DNA of 64,000 nucleotides from Mycolicibacter heraklionensis. GTDB taxonomy: Bacteria; Actinomycetota; Actinomycetes; Mycobacteriales; Mycobacteriaceae. This document shows, in pieces, positions 1 through 8,577 of the stretch. The DNA lies in contig LZME01000095.1 of the NCBI GenBank assembly GCA_001673575.1, forward strand, positions 62,001 to 126,000, given 5' to 3'. The translations under genes and the position numbers were made by a program. The notes under the pieces are model-generated. The model worked only from the letters and a program-made list of their open reading frames with translations, searched no databases and was not told where the DNA came from. Numbering within the stretch: position 1 is the first letter of the stretch; the number at the start of each line of letters is the position of its first letter.

Positions 1-141
1 GCGGTGGTGCTGGTCGCGGCCAACACCAAGGTCACCAATGTCGCTGGCGCCAAAGAGGAACCTCGCGCATGGCGCCTCACCGTGCACCTGGCCCACGAAG
101 GCGATCGGATCAAGATGTCGAAGGTGGACTTCGCGGCATGA
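1..141 (+). CDS. Mce-associated membrane protein, C-terminal fragment
   Basis: The window opens inside a gene: frame 1 is open from base 1 to a TGA at 139-141, giving 46 residues that end in KVDFAA. The tail alternates hydrophobic and polar residues ([11 protein letters not shown], then [21 protein letters not shown]), as in the C-terminal half of Mce-associated (Mam) proteins, which have an N-terminal membrane anchor and a small NTF2-like domain. Its stop overlaps the next ATG as ATGA, so the two are translationally coupled. Function of Mam proteins is presumed to be stabilising Mce transport complexes. Assignment rests on this short tail and on its neighbour. Confidence 0.55.
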   Translation, partial: AVVLVAANTKVTNVAGAKEEPRAWRLTVHLAHEGDRIKMSKVDFAA

Positions 142-776
142 ACGAATCCGACGGAACCGACGTGACACCCGGGGCGACCGAGGCCGACGGCGCCCTGACA
201 GATGACGCCCTGACAGATGACGCCTTGGAATCAGGCCAGCAGCTGGCCGAACAACCGGCGGCCGAACAGCCGCAAACCGGCCCGACCGTCTCCACGGCGC
301 GCTGGATCGCCGCTGCCTTGGCTGGACTGCTGGTGGCGTCGGCGGGGGTTACCGCCTGGCTGTACTTCGGAGTGCTGCGGGGCGATCAGCAACTCGGACC
401 CGCGGCCGAGCAGGCCGTGATGGCGGCCGCCGCCGACGGCGCGGTCGCCGTGTTGACGTACGCACCCAAGACGATGGAGCAGGATTTCGCCGCCGCCGAG
501 AGCCACCTCACCGGCGACTTCCTCGCTCACTACACCGATTTCACCCAGAAGGTCGTTACCCCGGCGGTCAAGGAGAAGGAAGTACAGACGGTGGCCGCGG
601 TGGTGCGCAAGGGACTGGTATCGCTGCACCCCAGTTCCGCCGAAGTGCTGATCTATCTCAACCAGACCACGATCAGCAAGACGAATCCGGACGGCTCGTT
701 CTCGATGAGCAGCGTCAAGGTCGGCTTGGAGAAGCACGACGGCCGGTGGCTGATCTCCTCGTTCGACCCGGTGTAA
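138..776 (+). CDS. Mce-associated membrane protein
   Basis: A 212-aa protein. The N-terminal ~60 residues are acidic and low complexity, with a tandem ALTDD repeat; residues about 70-95 form one transmembrane helix ([20 protein letters not shown]), followed by an extracytoplasmic domain ending in [12 protein letters not shown], the typical Mam/NTF2-like ending. I chose the ATG at 138 because it overlaps the upstream stop; an earlier in-frame ATG at 69 would lie inside the previous gene. Family knowledge places such proteins beside mce operons as accessory, envelope-located factors. It converges on the secreted-protein genes that follow MceF, so it belongs to a different transcription unit lying mostly left of the window. 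Confidence 0.75.
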   Translation: MNESDGTDVTPGATEADGALTDDALTDDALESGQQLAEQPAAEQPQTGPTVSTARWIAAALAGLLVASAGVTAWLYFGVLRGDQQLGPAAEQAVMAAAADGAVAVLTYAPKTMEQDFAAAESHLTGDFLAHYTDFTQKVVTPAVKEKEVQTVAAVVRKGLVSLHPSSAEVLIYLNQTTISKTNPDGSFSMSSVKVGLEKHDGRWLISSFDPV

Positions 777-800
777 CCATTCTCTGCCGGCAGCCGCGGG

Positions 801-1259
801 CTACATCCGCACCAGGGCGAACGTCCAGGTGTTCACGCCGCCCGGACCATTCATACAGCCCACGTCGAAATGTGATTCGACGACGCCGGTCAGCGTGTTC
901 GCGTCCCAGGTGTAGGTGTCGCGCGTCGGCATCGAGGGCCCGAACGGGCAGGTCAGACCGTTCGGGTAATCAGAGGTGAACGAGTACTGGCCGTCCACCA
1001 GCCTGGCGGTCCCGCCGTAGTATCCGCGGCCGAAGAAATGCGGCCGGTCGATCGCACTCACCGTCACGCAGCCCGCCGGCAGGTCGTCGAACTTGCCCAT
1101 CGTTTCACAGGGGTAGGCCGCCCAGACCCACGTGGCGTCGGCCCACCGATTGGTCAGAACTTCGTAGTTGCCGTAGCGCATGTCGGCTGCGGCGGCCGGC
1201 GCCGCGGCTATGGCGATGGTCAATGCGCCCAGCGCTGCACCGGCAGTTGTTCGGATCAT
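801..1259 (-). CDS. Small secreted protein of unknown function
   Basis: A 152-aa protein with a classic signal peptide: MIRTTAG, an Ala-rich hydrophobic stretch and an AAA-AD cleavage region near residue 24. The mature part has four cysteines, suggesting two disulphides, and many aromatic residues (GNYEV, RWADATWVW). The start is the ATG at 1259 because GAGGAG sits 7 nt upstream; an in-frame ATG 18 bases earlier lacks this. It is the last of three secreted-protein genes downstream of mceF on the same strand. It shares a loose pattern (NxYxVxTN, late Cys, W) with the product of 1731-2237, so both may be one family. I do not recognise a function. Confidence 0.75.
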   Translation of the reverse strand: MIRTTAGAALGALTIAIAAAPAAAADMRYGNYEVLTNRWADATWVWAAYPCETMGKFDDLPAGCVTVSAIDRPHFFGRGYYGGTARLVDGQYSFTSDYPNGLTCPFGPSMPTRDTYTWDANTLTGVVESHFDVGCMNGPGGVNTWTFALVRM

Positions 1260-1295
1260 GGGTGAACTCCTCGACATACCAGAAGCGTTGTTCCG

Positions 1296-1715
1296 CTACA
1301 GATCACCGCGACGCCACAACGACTCGCCGTCGGCGACACAGGTCAAGAAAAGTCCATCGGGTGCCTGCGCCACCTCGCCCGAATACTCGTCACACTTGCT
1401 GTTCTCCTCTTTGATGCCGTGCATCTCCGGGGAGCGGAACCAGCGGGGCTCGTAGCGGCGCGGGGACGCGCAGTACACCAGTCGGCCCGGCAGGGTCGAG
1501 GGCCCGGCGACCGCAGATCCGAAAACGAAGTAGGTGGTGTTCGAGCACGGCGCACCCAACACCACGTTCGGCATGATTCCCGGTGTACATGCCGGGACGT
1601 CGCACATCGGCACGTACGGGTCGGCGACCGCCGGCGCCGCGGGCGTCACCCCGGCGACCGTCCCGACGGCAAGTACCGCCGCGACAAGAATTTTCATTAC
1701 GCGAGTGGTCTGCAT
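1296..1715 (-). CDS. Small secreted Cys-containing protein of unknown function
   Basis: A 139-aa protein with an N-terminal signal peptide (MKILVAAVLAVGTVAGV then an Ala/Pro-rich AxA region near residue 31). The mature region carries six cysteines, including CDVPAC near its start, consistent with an exported disulphide-bonded protein. GGGGGAG lies just upstream of the ATG at 1715. A second ATG six codons in (MKIL) would give a more usual signal peptide length and cannot be excluded. It lies between two other secreted-protein genes and 36 bp from the next, so it is probably the tail of the mce operon transcript. No domain recognised. Confidence 0.75.
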   Translation of the reverse strand: MQTTRVMKILVAAVLAVGTVAGVTPAAPAVADPYVPMCDVPACTPGIMPNVVLGAPCSNTTYFVFGSAVAGPSTLPGRLVYCASPRRYEPRWFRSPEMHGIKEENSKCDEYSGEVAQAPDGLFLTCVADGESLWRRGDL

Positions 1716-1730
1716 GGTCTCCCCCAGCGC

Positions 1731-2237
1731 CTAGAGTCGCTCGACGGTCAACGGCATGAGGATCACCGTGGGCTGGTTACGGCCACACGCGCCCGAGACC
1801 CCGATCGTCCGGTCGTAGCCGACAAGCCGGTCGATATTGCGTTTCTCGTACTGACCGTTGGTATCACTGCCTTGAAACTGGTAGCGCTGGCGACCCGACG
1901 AGGTGGTGCCGTCCGGACAGGTCTGCCAGTTCTCGTGGAAGCGGTCGACGATCCAACGCGAGGTGCGAAATTCCAGCGGTGCGGTCCAGCCCTGGTCGCT
2001 GCTCACCTGGCCGGTACAGACGTGCGCGTTCTCGCAACTGGAGCTGAACGTCCATACCGACGTAACCGTGACCTCGTTCATGAAGACCTCGTTGGTCTTG
2101 GCCCAGTCGCCGTTCGAGGTGACCCGGTAGGGGCCGTTGAGCTCAAACCCCAGGCCCGCCTGCGCCGGCGGCACCGGGGTCGCCCCGACCACAAGTCCGA
2201 AAGCCGCTGTAGCGACAATCAATTCACGTACGCGCAT
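1731..2237 (-). CDS. Small secreted protein of unknown function
   Basis: A 168-aa protein beginning MRVRELIVATAAFGLVVGA with a signal peptide and an AQA-G cleavage site around residue 27. The mature domain begins ELNGPYRVTSNGDWAKTNEVF and holds two cysteine pairs. This pattern recurs in mycobacterial secreted proteins encoded near mce genes, but no activity is established to my knowledge. The ATG at 2237 has GGGAGG 5 nt upstream; an upstream in-frame ATG at 2279 would run into mceF. It follows mceF by 17 bp on the same strand, so co-transcription with the mce genes is likely and a role at the envelope is an inference from that. Confidence 0.78.
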   Translation of the reverse strand: MRVRELIVATAAFGLVVGATPVPPAQAGLGFELNGPYRVTSNGDWAKTNEVFMNEVTVTSVWTFSSSCENAHVCTGQVSSDQGWTAPLEFRTSRWIVDRFHENWQTCPDGTTSSGRQRYQFQGSDTNGQYEKRNIDRLVGYDRTIGVSGACGRNQPTVILMPLTVERL

Positions 2238-2254
2238 TCGTCCTCCCTCGGCGC

Positions 2255-3796
2255 TCAGTACGGCATCAGGTCGGTCCACGACTTGGGCCCCGAACCCGGC
2301 ACCAGGTTCGTCTGCTGCTCGTAACGCCCGTCGGGGGTCATGTACTTGCCGGTGTTCGGGTCGTAGGGCACCACCGCGACCGATGGCGTCTGCTCACCGA
2401 TCCCGGAGTTCCCCGCCAGCGGCGGCGGCGCGGGCACCACCGGCCGAGGCGAATCAGGCGGCGTCCCCGACGGGGTGGCCCACGGCGGCAGCGGGGTGCC
2501 CCCGACGGGAGCGAAGAGCCGGTCGCTGAAGTCGACCCGGTCATCGACCGGGACGCCCTGCTTGAGCAGGTTCGGGTCGAACGCTCCGGGGCCGGTGAGG
2601 TGCTGACGCATCGCGATCGGGACGAAGCCCTTGGGGTCGTCGCAGAGTTCGACCGTGGGCGCGCGCTTGCCCGGATGCTCGATACACGGGAAATTGCGGG
2701 CGCCGCGTACCGATACCGGTGAGTCCTGTGGCAGTTTGCAGTACAGACCGTCGGGTGTGTCGATTGTGGTGGTATCGGCCGGGGAACGCCACGACGACGG
2801 TGGCAGGAACCCCACCGTGCATGGGTTGGGGTCACCGAACGTGAGAGTGAAGTCGCCCTGCGGCAGACCGGTCGGGTTGTTCTTGGGCAGGCCGAATGAC
2901 TGCTGGGCGGCAATGTATCCGGGCAGTAGCACCATCAACTGCTCCAGCGACGGGTTGTAGACCATCAGCACCTGCCCGAGGGTGTTCAGGTTCGCCAGCA
3001 GAATCGGCAGCGTGGGTTTGAGATCCTGCATCAGGCCGGAGACTTCGTCGGCGAATCCGGGTCCGCGTTGCAGGATGGCCCGTAACTGGGGATCGTTGGC
3101 GGCGACCTGTTCGGAGATCCCGGCCACGCTGCGCGCCCAGGTCCGGATCGCATCGGTGCTTCGTTCCTGGGAGTCCAGCAGTGGCGCACCGTCATCGATC
3201 AGTTTGCGCACCTTGTCCGAGACCCGGTTGGCGTCACCGCTGATGGTGGTGGCCGAGTCCAGCAGTGACTGAAAGTCGTAGCCGGCGCCGTCGAAGGCCT
3301 GGAACGTCTCGTCGAGCAGGCCGCTGAGCTTGTCCTTGGGGATGCTGTCGACCAGTGCACTGACCTGATCGAGCATCGGGCCGACCTGTTGCGGGACTTG
3401 CGTGTCAGCGGCTGCGATCACCGAGCCGGTGTGCAGGTACGGGCCGTTGTCGCTGCGCGGTTGCAGATCGACGTACTGCTCGCCGATCGCCGACACGCTG
3501 CGCACCGCGGCCACCAGATCGGCCGGGATCTTCGGGGACCGATTCAGCGACAGGGTGGCCCGCACGCCATTGGACGTCAACGAGACATCGGTGACCGTGC
3601 CGACCTGCACCCCGTTGTAGGTGACATTGGAGAACCGGTAGAGCCCCCCGGTCTCGGGCAGGTCCAGCTTGACCACCACCCGGCCGATCCCGAGCATGGT
3701 CGGCACCTGCATGTAGCCGAACAGCATGGCTCCCACACCGATCACCGATGCCACCAGGAACAGGATCAGCTGGATCCGAACAAAGCGTGTCAGCAT
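2255..3796 (-). CDS. mceF: MCE family protein MceF
   Basis: A 513-aa protein: an N-terminal transmembrane helix (residues about 5-28), an MlaD/MCE domain (about 38-115, with SNVTYNGVQVGTVTDV), a long helical region of several hundred residues, and a Pro-rich C-terminal tail from about 425. Mce A-F subunits are thought to form a heterohexameric tube that shuttles lipids or sterols across the periplasm to a YrbE/MceG ABC transporter. The ATG follows the mceE stop directly (3797). It is the last mce gene of the set, which matches MceF position and length. Substrate cannot be read from the sequence. Confidence 0.92.
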   Translation of the reverse strand: MLTRFVRIQLILFLVASVIGVGAMLFGYMQVPTMLGIGRVVVKLDLPETGGLYRFSNVTYNGVQVGTVTDVSLTSNGVRATLSLNRSPKIPADLVAAVRSVSAIGEQYVDLQPRSDNGPYLHTGSVIAAADTQVPQQVGPMLDQVSALVDSIPKDKLSGLLDETFQAFDGAGYDFQSLLDSATTISGDANRVSDKVRKLIDDGAPLLDSQERSTDAIRTWARSVAGISEQVAANDPQLRAILQRGPGFADEVSGLMQDLKPTLPILLANLNTLGQVLMVYNPSLEQLMVLLPGYIAAQQSFGLPKNNPTGLPQGDFTLTFGDPNPCTVGFLPPSSWRSPADTTTIDTPDGLYCKLPQDSPVSVRGARNFPCIEHPGKRAPTVELCDDPKGFVPIAMRQHLTGPGAFDPNLLKQGVPVDDRVDFSDRLFAPVGGTPLPPWATPSGTPPDSPRPVVPAPPPLAGNSGIGEQTPSVAVVPYDPNTGKYMTPDGRYEQQTNLVPGSGPKSWTDLMPY

Positions 3797-4960
3797 CTAG
3801 CCACCGCCTCCCGAGGCAACCGCTCCCGGCGGAACGGCCTGGCCCGATGACTGCAGGATCGGCTCTTGCAGCGGATCGTAGGAATAGTTCAGATACCACG
3901 GGTCACCGGGCGCCGGAACCAGTTTCGCGTCCTCGTCACCCCACTGCGTGCCGGCGAACAGCGCCCGCTTGAGTCGGGGCTTGGTGAGGTCGAAAACGGC
4001 GAACAGGTTCAAGAAGTCGCCCCGCACGGCACGCTCGATCGCGTTGGGGCCGTAGGGGAAGGCCGAGGCGTAGGCCACTGCCGAGTTGAGTTCCGGGCCG
4101 ATGTTGGCCAGCGAACGCAAGGCCGGCTCGATGTGGATGAGATCGGAGACCAGTTGGTGCCCGGAGTCGTTGACCAGACCCGACGACAGGTCACCGAACT
4201 GCCCCAGCTTGGTCAACGCGGTGACGAATTTGGGGCGCTCCCTGATCAAGACGTCGATGGCCGGCGGGATCTTGTTCAGCGCACGGTTGATGGTGTCGCG
4301 CTGCCCGGCGAAAGTCGTGGCCGCCCGATTCATCTCGCCGATGGCGTCGACGATGTTGTCCCGCTGCCGGTCCAACGCGCCGGTGAAGTGGTCCAGCCGC
4401 ACGATCAGATCGCGGATGTCGGCCTCACGGCCGGCCATGGACGCACTGAAGTTATGGATGATGTCACCGATCTGACCAAGTCCGCCGCCGTTGACCAGCA
4501 CCGCCAGCGACGACAGCGTCTGCTCGGTCGACGGATAGGTCGACGAGTCGCTTAGCGGAATGGTGGCCCCGGACATCATCCTGCCCGTCGGCGCCTGTCC
4601 GATCGGCGGATTGAGCGCCAGGTGCATCGAACCGAGCAGGCTGGTCTGCCCGACGGTCGCGACCGCATTCGCCGGGACTTCGACGCCGGGGTTGACCGCG
4701 ATGTCGACATTGGCGTGCCAGTCGCTGACGGTCATCTTGCCGACGCTGCCGATCACCACGTCGGAAAGCATCACCGGCGAATTAGATTCCAGTGTCCCGA
4801 CATTGGCCAGCTGGACCGTGAAATGCTGCGCCCCGGCTCCGCGGCCCTGAACACCCGGCAGCGCCAGCGAGTTCAAACCGCCGAAGGCACAGCCGGTCGT
4901 GGTACCGGCGACCGCGAGGGCAAGCGCCGCACTGCGCCGCAGGGAACGGAGACCGATCAT
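3797..4960 (-). CDS. mceE: MCE family lipoprotein MceE
   Basis: A 387-aa protein beginning MIGLRSLRRSAALALAVAG and then TTTGC, a lipobox with Cys near residue 23, as expected for MceE/LprN-type lipoproteins. The MCE domain follows (QHFTVQLANVGTLESNSPVMLSDVVIGSVGKM), then an extended helical domain. The ATG at 4960 overlaps the mceD stop as ATGA; the longer upstream reading is only the mceD gene in another frame. It would be anchored on the outer face of the plasma membrane as part of the Mce complex. The fifth position in the operon and the lipobox together make the E assignment firm. Confidence 0.92.
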   Translation of the reverse strand: MIGLRSLRRSAALALAVAGTTTGCAFGGLNSLALPGVQGRGAGAQHFTVQLANVGTLESNSPVMLSDVVIGSVGKMTVSDWHANVDIAVNPGVEVPANAVATVGQTSLLGSMHLALNPPIGQAPTGRMMSGATIPLSDSSTYPSTEQTLSSLAVLVNGGGLGQIGDIIHNFSASMAGREADIRDLIVRLDHFTGALDRQRDNIVDAIGEMNRAATTFAGQRDTINRALNKIPPAIDVLIRERPKFVTALTKLGQFGDLSSGLVNDSGHQLVSDLIHIEPALRSLANIGPELNSAVAYASAFPYGPNAIERAVRGDFLNLFAVFDLTKPRLKRALFAGTQWGDEDAKLVPAPGDPWYLNYSYDPLQEPILQSSGQAVPPGAVASGGGG

Positions 4961-6411
4961 GGCGAGGGTGTCCCTTCCGCCGGTAACGGACCTGGCAGGC
5001 CGGGCGGCGCCCCCGGCGGCGGGCCGCCCGGCAGCAACATCCCGTCGAAGGTGGTCGGGCTGGGCAGCGGCACTCCGGGGATCAGCGGCGGTGTCGCTGC
5101 GGCGGGCAATCCGTCCGGCGCGTAGGAACCGCGGGGCTGCAACGGATCGGTCCAGCCCGGCGGCGGGGGAACATCGCCGTGCAACCCGGTGTAGGCCGAG
5201 ATCGACGGCTCCTGTTCCGGCAGGTTCCCGGGGTGCTCTGCGTGCGGCATCAACGCCGGATCGGTGTAGATCAACTTCTCCGGGCTGGCCGCCTTGGTCA
5301 GGTACGGCGACATCGGAAACGGGAGGCCGTTGAAGTTCAGCAGCCGCATAGCCGGCCCAAGGTACTGCTCGCACAGCTTGCCGGTCTCCGTCGACGTCAC
5401 GTTGCCGATCGCGCCGGTCATCGTGCAGATCGCCTGGACCGGGTTACTGAAGTTGGCGAACGCGAACGAACCCACCGGGGTCCCGCTGGTCACGTTGTAC
5501 ATGTTGAGCGTGTTGGCGATCGCGTTCGGGGTGATGTGCAGAATATTGCGGATCGCATTCTTCGAATCGACCAGCGTCTGACTGACCTTGGCCACGCCCT
5601 GCAAGGCCTCGGCGGTTTCGGCGCGGCTGCCCGCCACGAAATCCCGTACCGTGTCGATCGCGCCGGCGAAGTCGGTGAGAGCTGCATCCAAGTTGGATCG
5701 GCTGTCGTTGACCACGCTCGTCAAGGTGGCGAGCCGGGATTCGAACACCACGATCTGCTGATCGCTGTCGCGTAGCGCGGTCACGAAGGTCTGCAGGCCC
5801 GAGATGATGTCGACGATGTTGCCGCTGCCCTCGGCGAAGATCCGGGCCACACCGGACAGTTGCGCCAACGTCTCGCGCAGTTTGGCGCCGTTACCGTCCA
5901 TCGCATTGGCCGCGCTGTCGATGAAGCGCGACGCCGACGTTCCCGAAACTCCGCTACGCGGCCCCAATTCGGCGGCAAGCCGGTTCAACTGGGTCTTGAC
6001 CTCATCCCACTCGACCGGGACAGCGGTGTGCTCGCGCGGGATCACCGCGCCGTCGGCAAGGGTCGGCCCGTCGCCGCGATGGTAGGCGGGGGTCAGTTGG
6101 ACGAACCGCGCCGCCACCAGGTTGGGCGCGACGATGACAGCTTTGGCGTCGGCCGGGATCGGCACCTTGCGGTCGACCCGCAACGTCAGTTTGGCCTGTG
6201 TGCCCTGCGGTTCGATACGGTCGATGGTGCCGACCTTCACCCCGGCGACCCGGACCTCGTCACCGGGATAGATGGCGGTCGCGGTGGAGAAGTACGCCGT
6301 GATCCCGGTCGGTTTCAGTACGGTCTGACGGACGAGCATGCCCGCACCCGCCAGCAGCAGCACTGCCGCCAGGGCGGCTGCCGCAATCTGCAGTGGTTCA
6401 CGAGTCCTCAT
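4957..6411 (-). CDS. mceD: MCE family protein MceD
   Basis: A 484-aa protein with an N-terminal transmembrane helix (about residues 9-29, AAAALAAVLLLAGAGMLV), an MCE domain (about 38-115, DEVRVAGVKVGTIDRIEPQG), a long helical barrel-forming region, and a Pro/Gly-rich C-terminus (PLPSPTTFDGMLLPGGPPPG). Pro-rich tails are common in MceD. Start and stop both overlap the neighbouring mce genes by four bases. As part of the presumed A-F hexamer it would help form the channel through which lipophilic substrate moves. No unusual substitutions were noticed, and base composition matches its neighbours. Confidence 0.92.
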   Translation of the reverse strand: MRTREPLQIAAAALAAVLLLAGAGMLVRQTVLKPTGITAYFSTATAIYPGDEVRVAGVKVGTIDRIEPQGTQAKLTLRVDRKVPIPADAKAVIVAPNLVAARFVQLTPAYHRGDGPTLADGAVIPREHTAVPVEWDEVKTQLNRLAAELGPRSGVSGTSASRFIDSAANAMDGNGAKLRETLAQLSGVARIFAEGSGNIVDIISGLQTFVTALRDSDQQIVVFESRLATLTSVVNDSRSNLDAALTDFAGAIDTVRDFVAGSRAETAEALQGVAKVSQTLVDSKNAIRNILHITPNAIANTLNMYNVTSGTPVGSFAFANFSNPVQAICTMTGAIGNVTSTETGKLCEQYLGPAMRLLNFNGLPFPMSPYLTKAASPEKLIYTDPALMPHAEHPGNLPEQEPSISAYTGLHGDVPPPPGWTDPLQPRGSYAPDGLPAAATPPLIPGVPLPSPTTFDGMLLPGGPPPGAPPGLPGPLPAEGTPSP

Positions 6412-7502
6412 CGGGGCGGCAGGTCTCCTGGTTGCGGGATCCCATTGACCGGGAACGGAAGTTCGGCACGCGGCCCGGCATTGTCCGGCGGCTGCCCGGC
6501 GTCGACGCCACGCCGGAATCCGAAGGCGTAATCGAAGAACGGCTGAAGCAGCTGCGGCAGGAACAGGTTCGGAACGTAGGCGCTGTAGTAGGCCCCGTTG
6601 GACACCGTCTCACCTTGGGTGAGCTCGTATTTCGCCAGACCGGGCAGCGCCTTGGCGAGGTTGTCCCGGTTCTTCACCAAGATCTTGTTCAGCTCGATGA
6701 TCTTTTCCAGCGTCGGTTTGAGCTGTTCGTTGTTCTGGGCGACCAGTTCGGACAGCTGCCGGGACACCGCCGATGTGCTGGCCAGCAGGTTGACGATGGC
6801 CTGCCGTCGGGTGTTGAGCACGTCGACGAGGCTGTCGGCGTCCAGGATCAGCGAATTGATCTGTTGGCTGCGTTCGGAGAGCACACCGGTGAGATCAGCG
6901 GCCGACCTCAGCAGGTCGGCGAGGCCCTCATTGCGGCTGTTCACCGCCCGGGACAACCTGCTCAGACCGTCGAACGTCGGCCCCAATTGCGGAGCGATCT
7001 GGTTGATGGTGTCCGAGAGGGTGTCCAGCGACCGGTTCAACGACTCGGTGTCGGTGCCGGCGGTGTTCGTGGTCAGTTCACCGACCACGTCGACCAGGGA
7101 GTACGGCGACGACGTGCGGGTGAGCGGGATGACCTCCAGCGGGCGCATCTTGCCGCTGCCGGCCGGCTCCACCGTCAGCACCCGCTCACCGAGCAGCGAC
7201 CCGGTGCGGATGTGTGCGGTGGTTTGCCCGCCCAGCCCGTATTTACCCGCCAGGGTGAAGGTCACTAGGGCATCGCCGTTGTCTAACGCGACATCGGTGA
7301 CCGAGCCGACCTTGATCCCCGACAGCGTGACATCGGCGCCCGTACTGAGGCCACCTGCTTCGGCGAATCGGGCCTGGTAGCGCACGCAGGTGGCCCACTG
7401 GATCAGTTGTTCGGGCTGCAGCCCGATCGCAACGATGAACGCGACGACCACGATGCCGATCAGGCCCATTCGCGTCAGGTGGCTGCCGTGGTACTTCAGC
7501 AT
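6408..7502 (-). CDS. mceC: MCE family protein MceC
   Basis: A 364-aa protein: an N-terminal transmembrane helix (MGLIGIVVVAFIVAIGL), the MCE domain (about residues 45-120, GADVTLSGIKVGSVTDVAL), and a helical region to about residue 300. I place the start at the ATG at 7502, which has GGGGGA nine bases upstream; an ATG at 7517 would add five residues and has no such site. The gene ends in an ATGA overlap with mceD and follows mceB by 46 bp, the largest gap within the A-F set. It lacks the long Pro-rich tail seen in MceD and MceF. Confidence 0.9.
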   Translation of the reverse strand: MLKYHGSHLTRMGLIGIVVVAFIVAIGLQPEQLIQWATCVRYQARFAEAGGLSTGADVTLSGIKVGSVTDVALDNGDALVTFTLAGKYGLGGQTTAHIRTGSLLGERVLTVEPAGSGKMRPLEVIPLTRTSSPYSLVDVVGELTTNTAGTDTESLNRSLDTLSDTINQIAPQLGPTFDGLSRLSRAVNSRNEGLADLLRSAADLTGVLSERSQQINSLILDADSLVDVLNTRRQAIVNLLASTSAVSRQLSELVAQNNEQLKPTLEKIIELNKILVKNRDNLAKALPGLAKYELTQGETVSNGAYYSAYVPNLFLPQLLQPFFDYAFGFRRGVDAGQPPDNAGPRAELPFPVNGIPQPGDLPPR

Positions 7503-7548
7503 CGGCGGGTCCCCCATGGTGCCGGGGCGACGCCGGACGGCATGCCGC

Positions 7549-8577
7549 TCAGTCGGTGTCGCTGCATCGGCCCTCCTCCGCCTTGATCCAGGGGAACACC
7601 GCTGTGCGGCCCTGGGTGTCGCTGACCCGGATCTGGACAGCGCAGAGGTAGTACTGGATAAACCCGCCGTAGGCGCCGAGTCGGATGGCCTTGCGGTAGT
7701 TCTCCGGAGCCTTCTGCAACGACATGTCCAGGCCGGCTAAGTCAGCGTTGATCGCGGTGGTCAACCGGTCGACCTGAGTGATGGTGTTGGTCAAAGGATC
7801 CCGGGCGTTGCCGAGCAGATCGGCCAGCGAGGCGGTGCCGCGGTCCAGGGCGGTCACCGCGGTCCCGATCGGGTCGCGATCGGCCGCCAGCCCGGCGACC
7901 AACTTGCCCAGCCGGTCGATCGCCCCGGAGAACCGTTTGTCGCCGTTGGACAGGGTGGCCAGCGTCGTACGCAGTTGGTCGATCAGGGATTCGATCACTT
8001 CGTTGTTGTCGGCCAACGAGTTTGAGAACGACGATGTCCGCGACATCAGTGAGTCGATGGTGCCGCCCTGGCCCTGCATGATCTGTATCAACGAGGCGGT
8101 GAGCGAATTGACGTCCTGCGGATTCAGTCCGCGGATCACCGGCTTGAGACCGTTGAGCAGCAGGTCCAGATCCAGCGCCGGCGCGGTGCGCTCGAGCGGG
8201 ATCTGCGCTCCCTTTCCCAACAGCTGAGTCGAACCCGGCCCATCGACCAGTTCCAGGTAACGGTCACCGACCAGGTTCAGGTAGCGCACCGAGGCCTGGG
8301 TGCCGGTGGTGAGCGGAATGTTGCGGTCGGCCTGGAACTTCACCAGGACCGTGCCGTCTGGGCGCAGCGACACGCCTCCGACCGTGCCGACCCGCACGCC
8401 GGCGACCCGCACACTGTCGCCGGCCTTGAGCCGCGAGGCGTCGGCGAACACCGCCTGATAGCCGACCGTTGGGCCGGTCCGCACTTCGGCGAAGATCGCG
8501 AACAGAAATACCGTCGCCAGCACCATCACCGCGGCGTAGACGCCGAACTTGACCAGAGTCGCCGGCCCGCTTCTCAT
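7549..8577 (-). CDS. mceB: MCE family protein MceB
   Basis: A 342-aa protein, typical MceB length, with one N-terminal transmembrane helix (about residues 10-28, VYAAVMVLATVFLFAIF) and an MCE domain (about 37-115, GDSVRVAGVRVGTVGGVSL). The C-terminal end has a conserved-looking region with two cysteines (YYLCAVQ near 312 and EGRCSDTD at the end). It overlaps mceA by four bases (ATGA at 8574-8577). Role as the second subunit of the Mce tube follows from family knowledge; the substrate here is only inferred from the surrounding catabolic genes. Confidence 0.92.
   Translation of the reverse strand: MRSGPATLVKFGVYAAVMVLATVFLFAIFAEVRTGPTVGYQAVFADASRLKAGDSVRVAGVRVGTVGGVSLRPDGTVLVKFQADRNIPLTTGTQASVRYLNLVGDRYLELVDGPGSTQLLGKGAQIPLERTAPALDLDLLLNGLKPVIRGLNPQDVNSLTASLIQIMQGQGGTIDSLMSRTSSFSNSLADNNEVIESLIDQLRTTLATLSNGDKRFSGAIDRLGKLVAGLAADRDPIGTAVTALDRGTASLADLLGNARDPLTNTITQVDRLTTAINADLAGLDMSLQKAPENYRKAIRLGAYGGFIQYYLCAVQIRVSDTQGRTAVFPWIKAEEGRCSDTD

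Noticed and set aside
3797..5374. A 525-residue version of MceE starting at 5374
   Set aside because: The first 138 residues are the mceD gene read out of frame; the ATG at 4960 with its lipobox and ATGA overlap is the real start.
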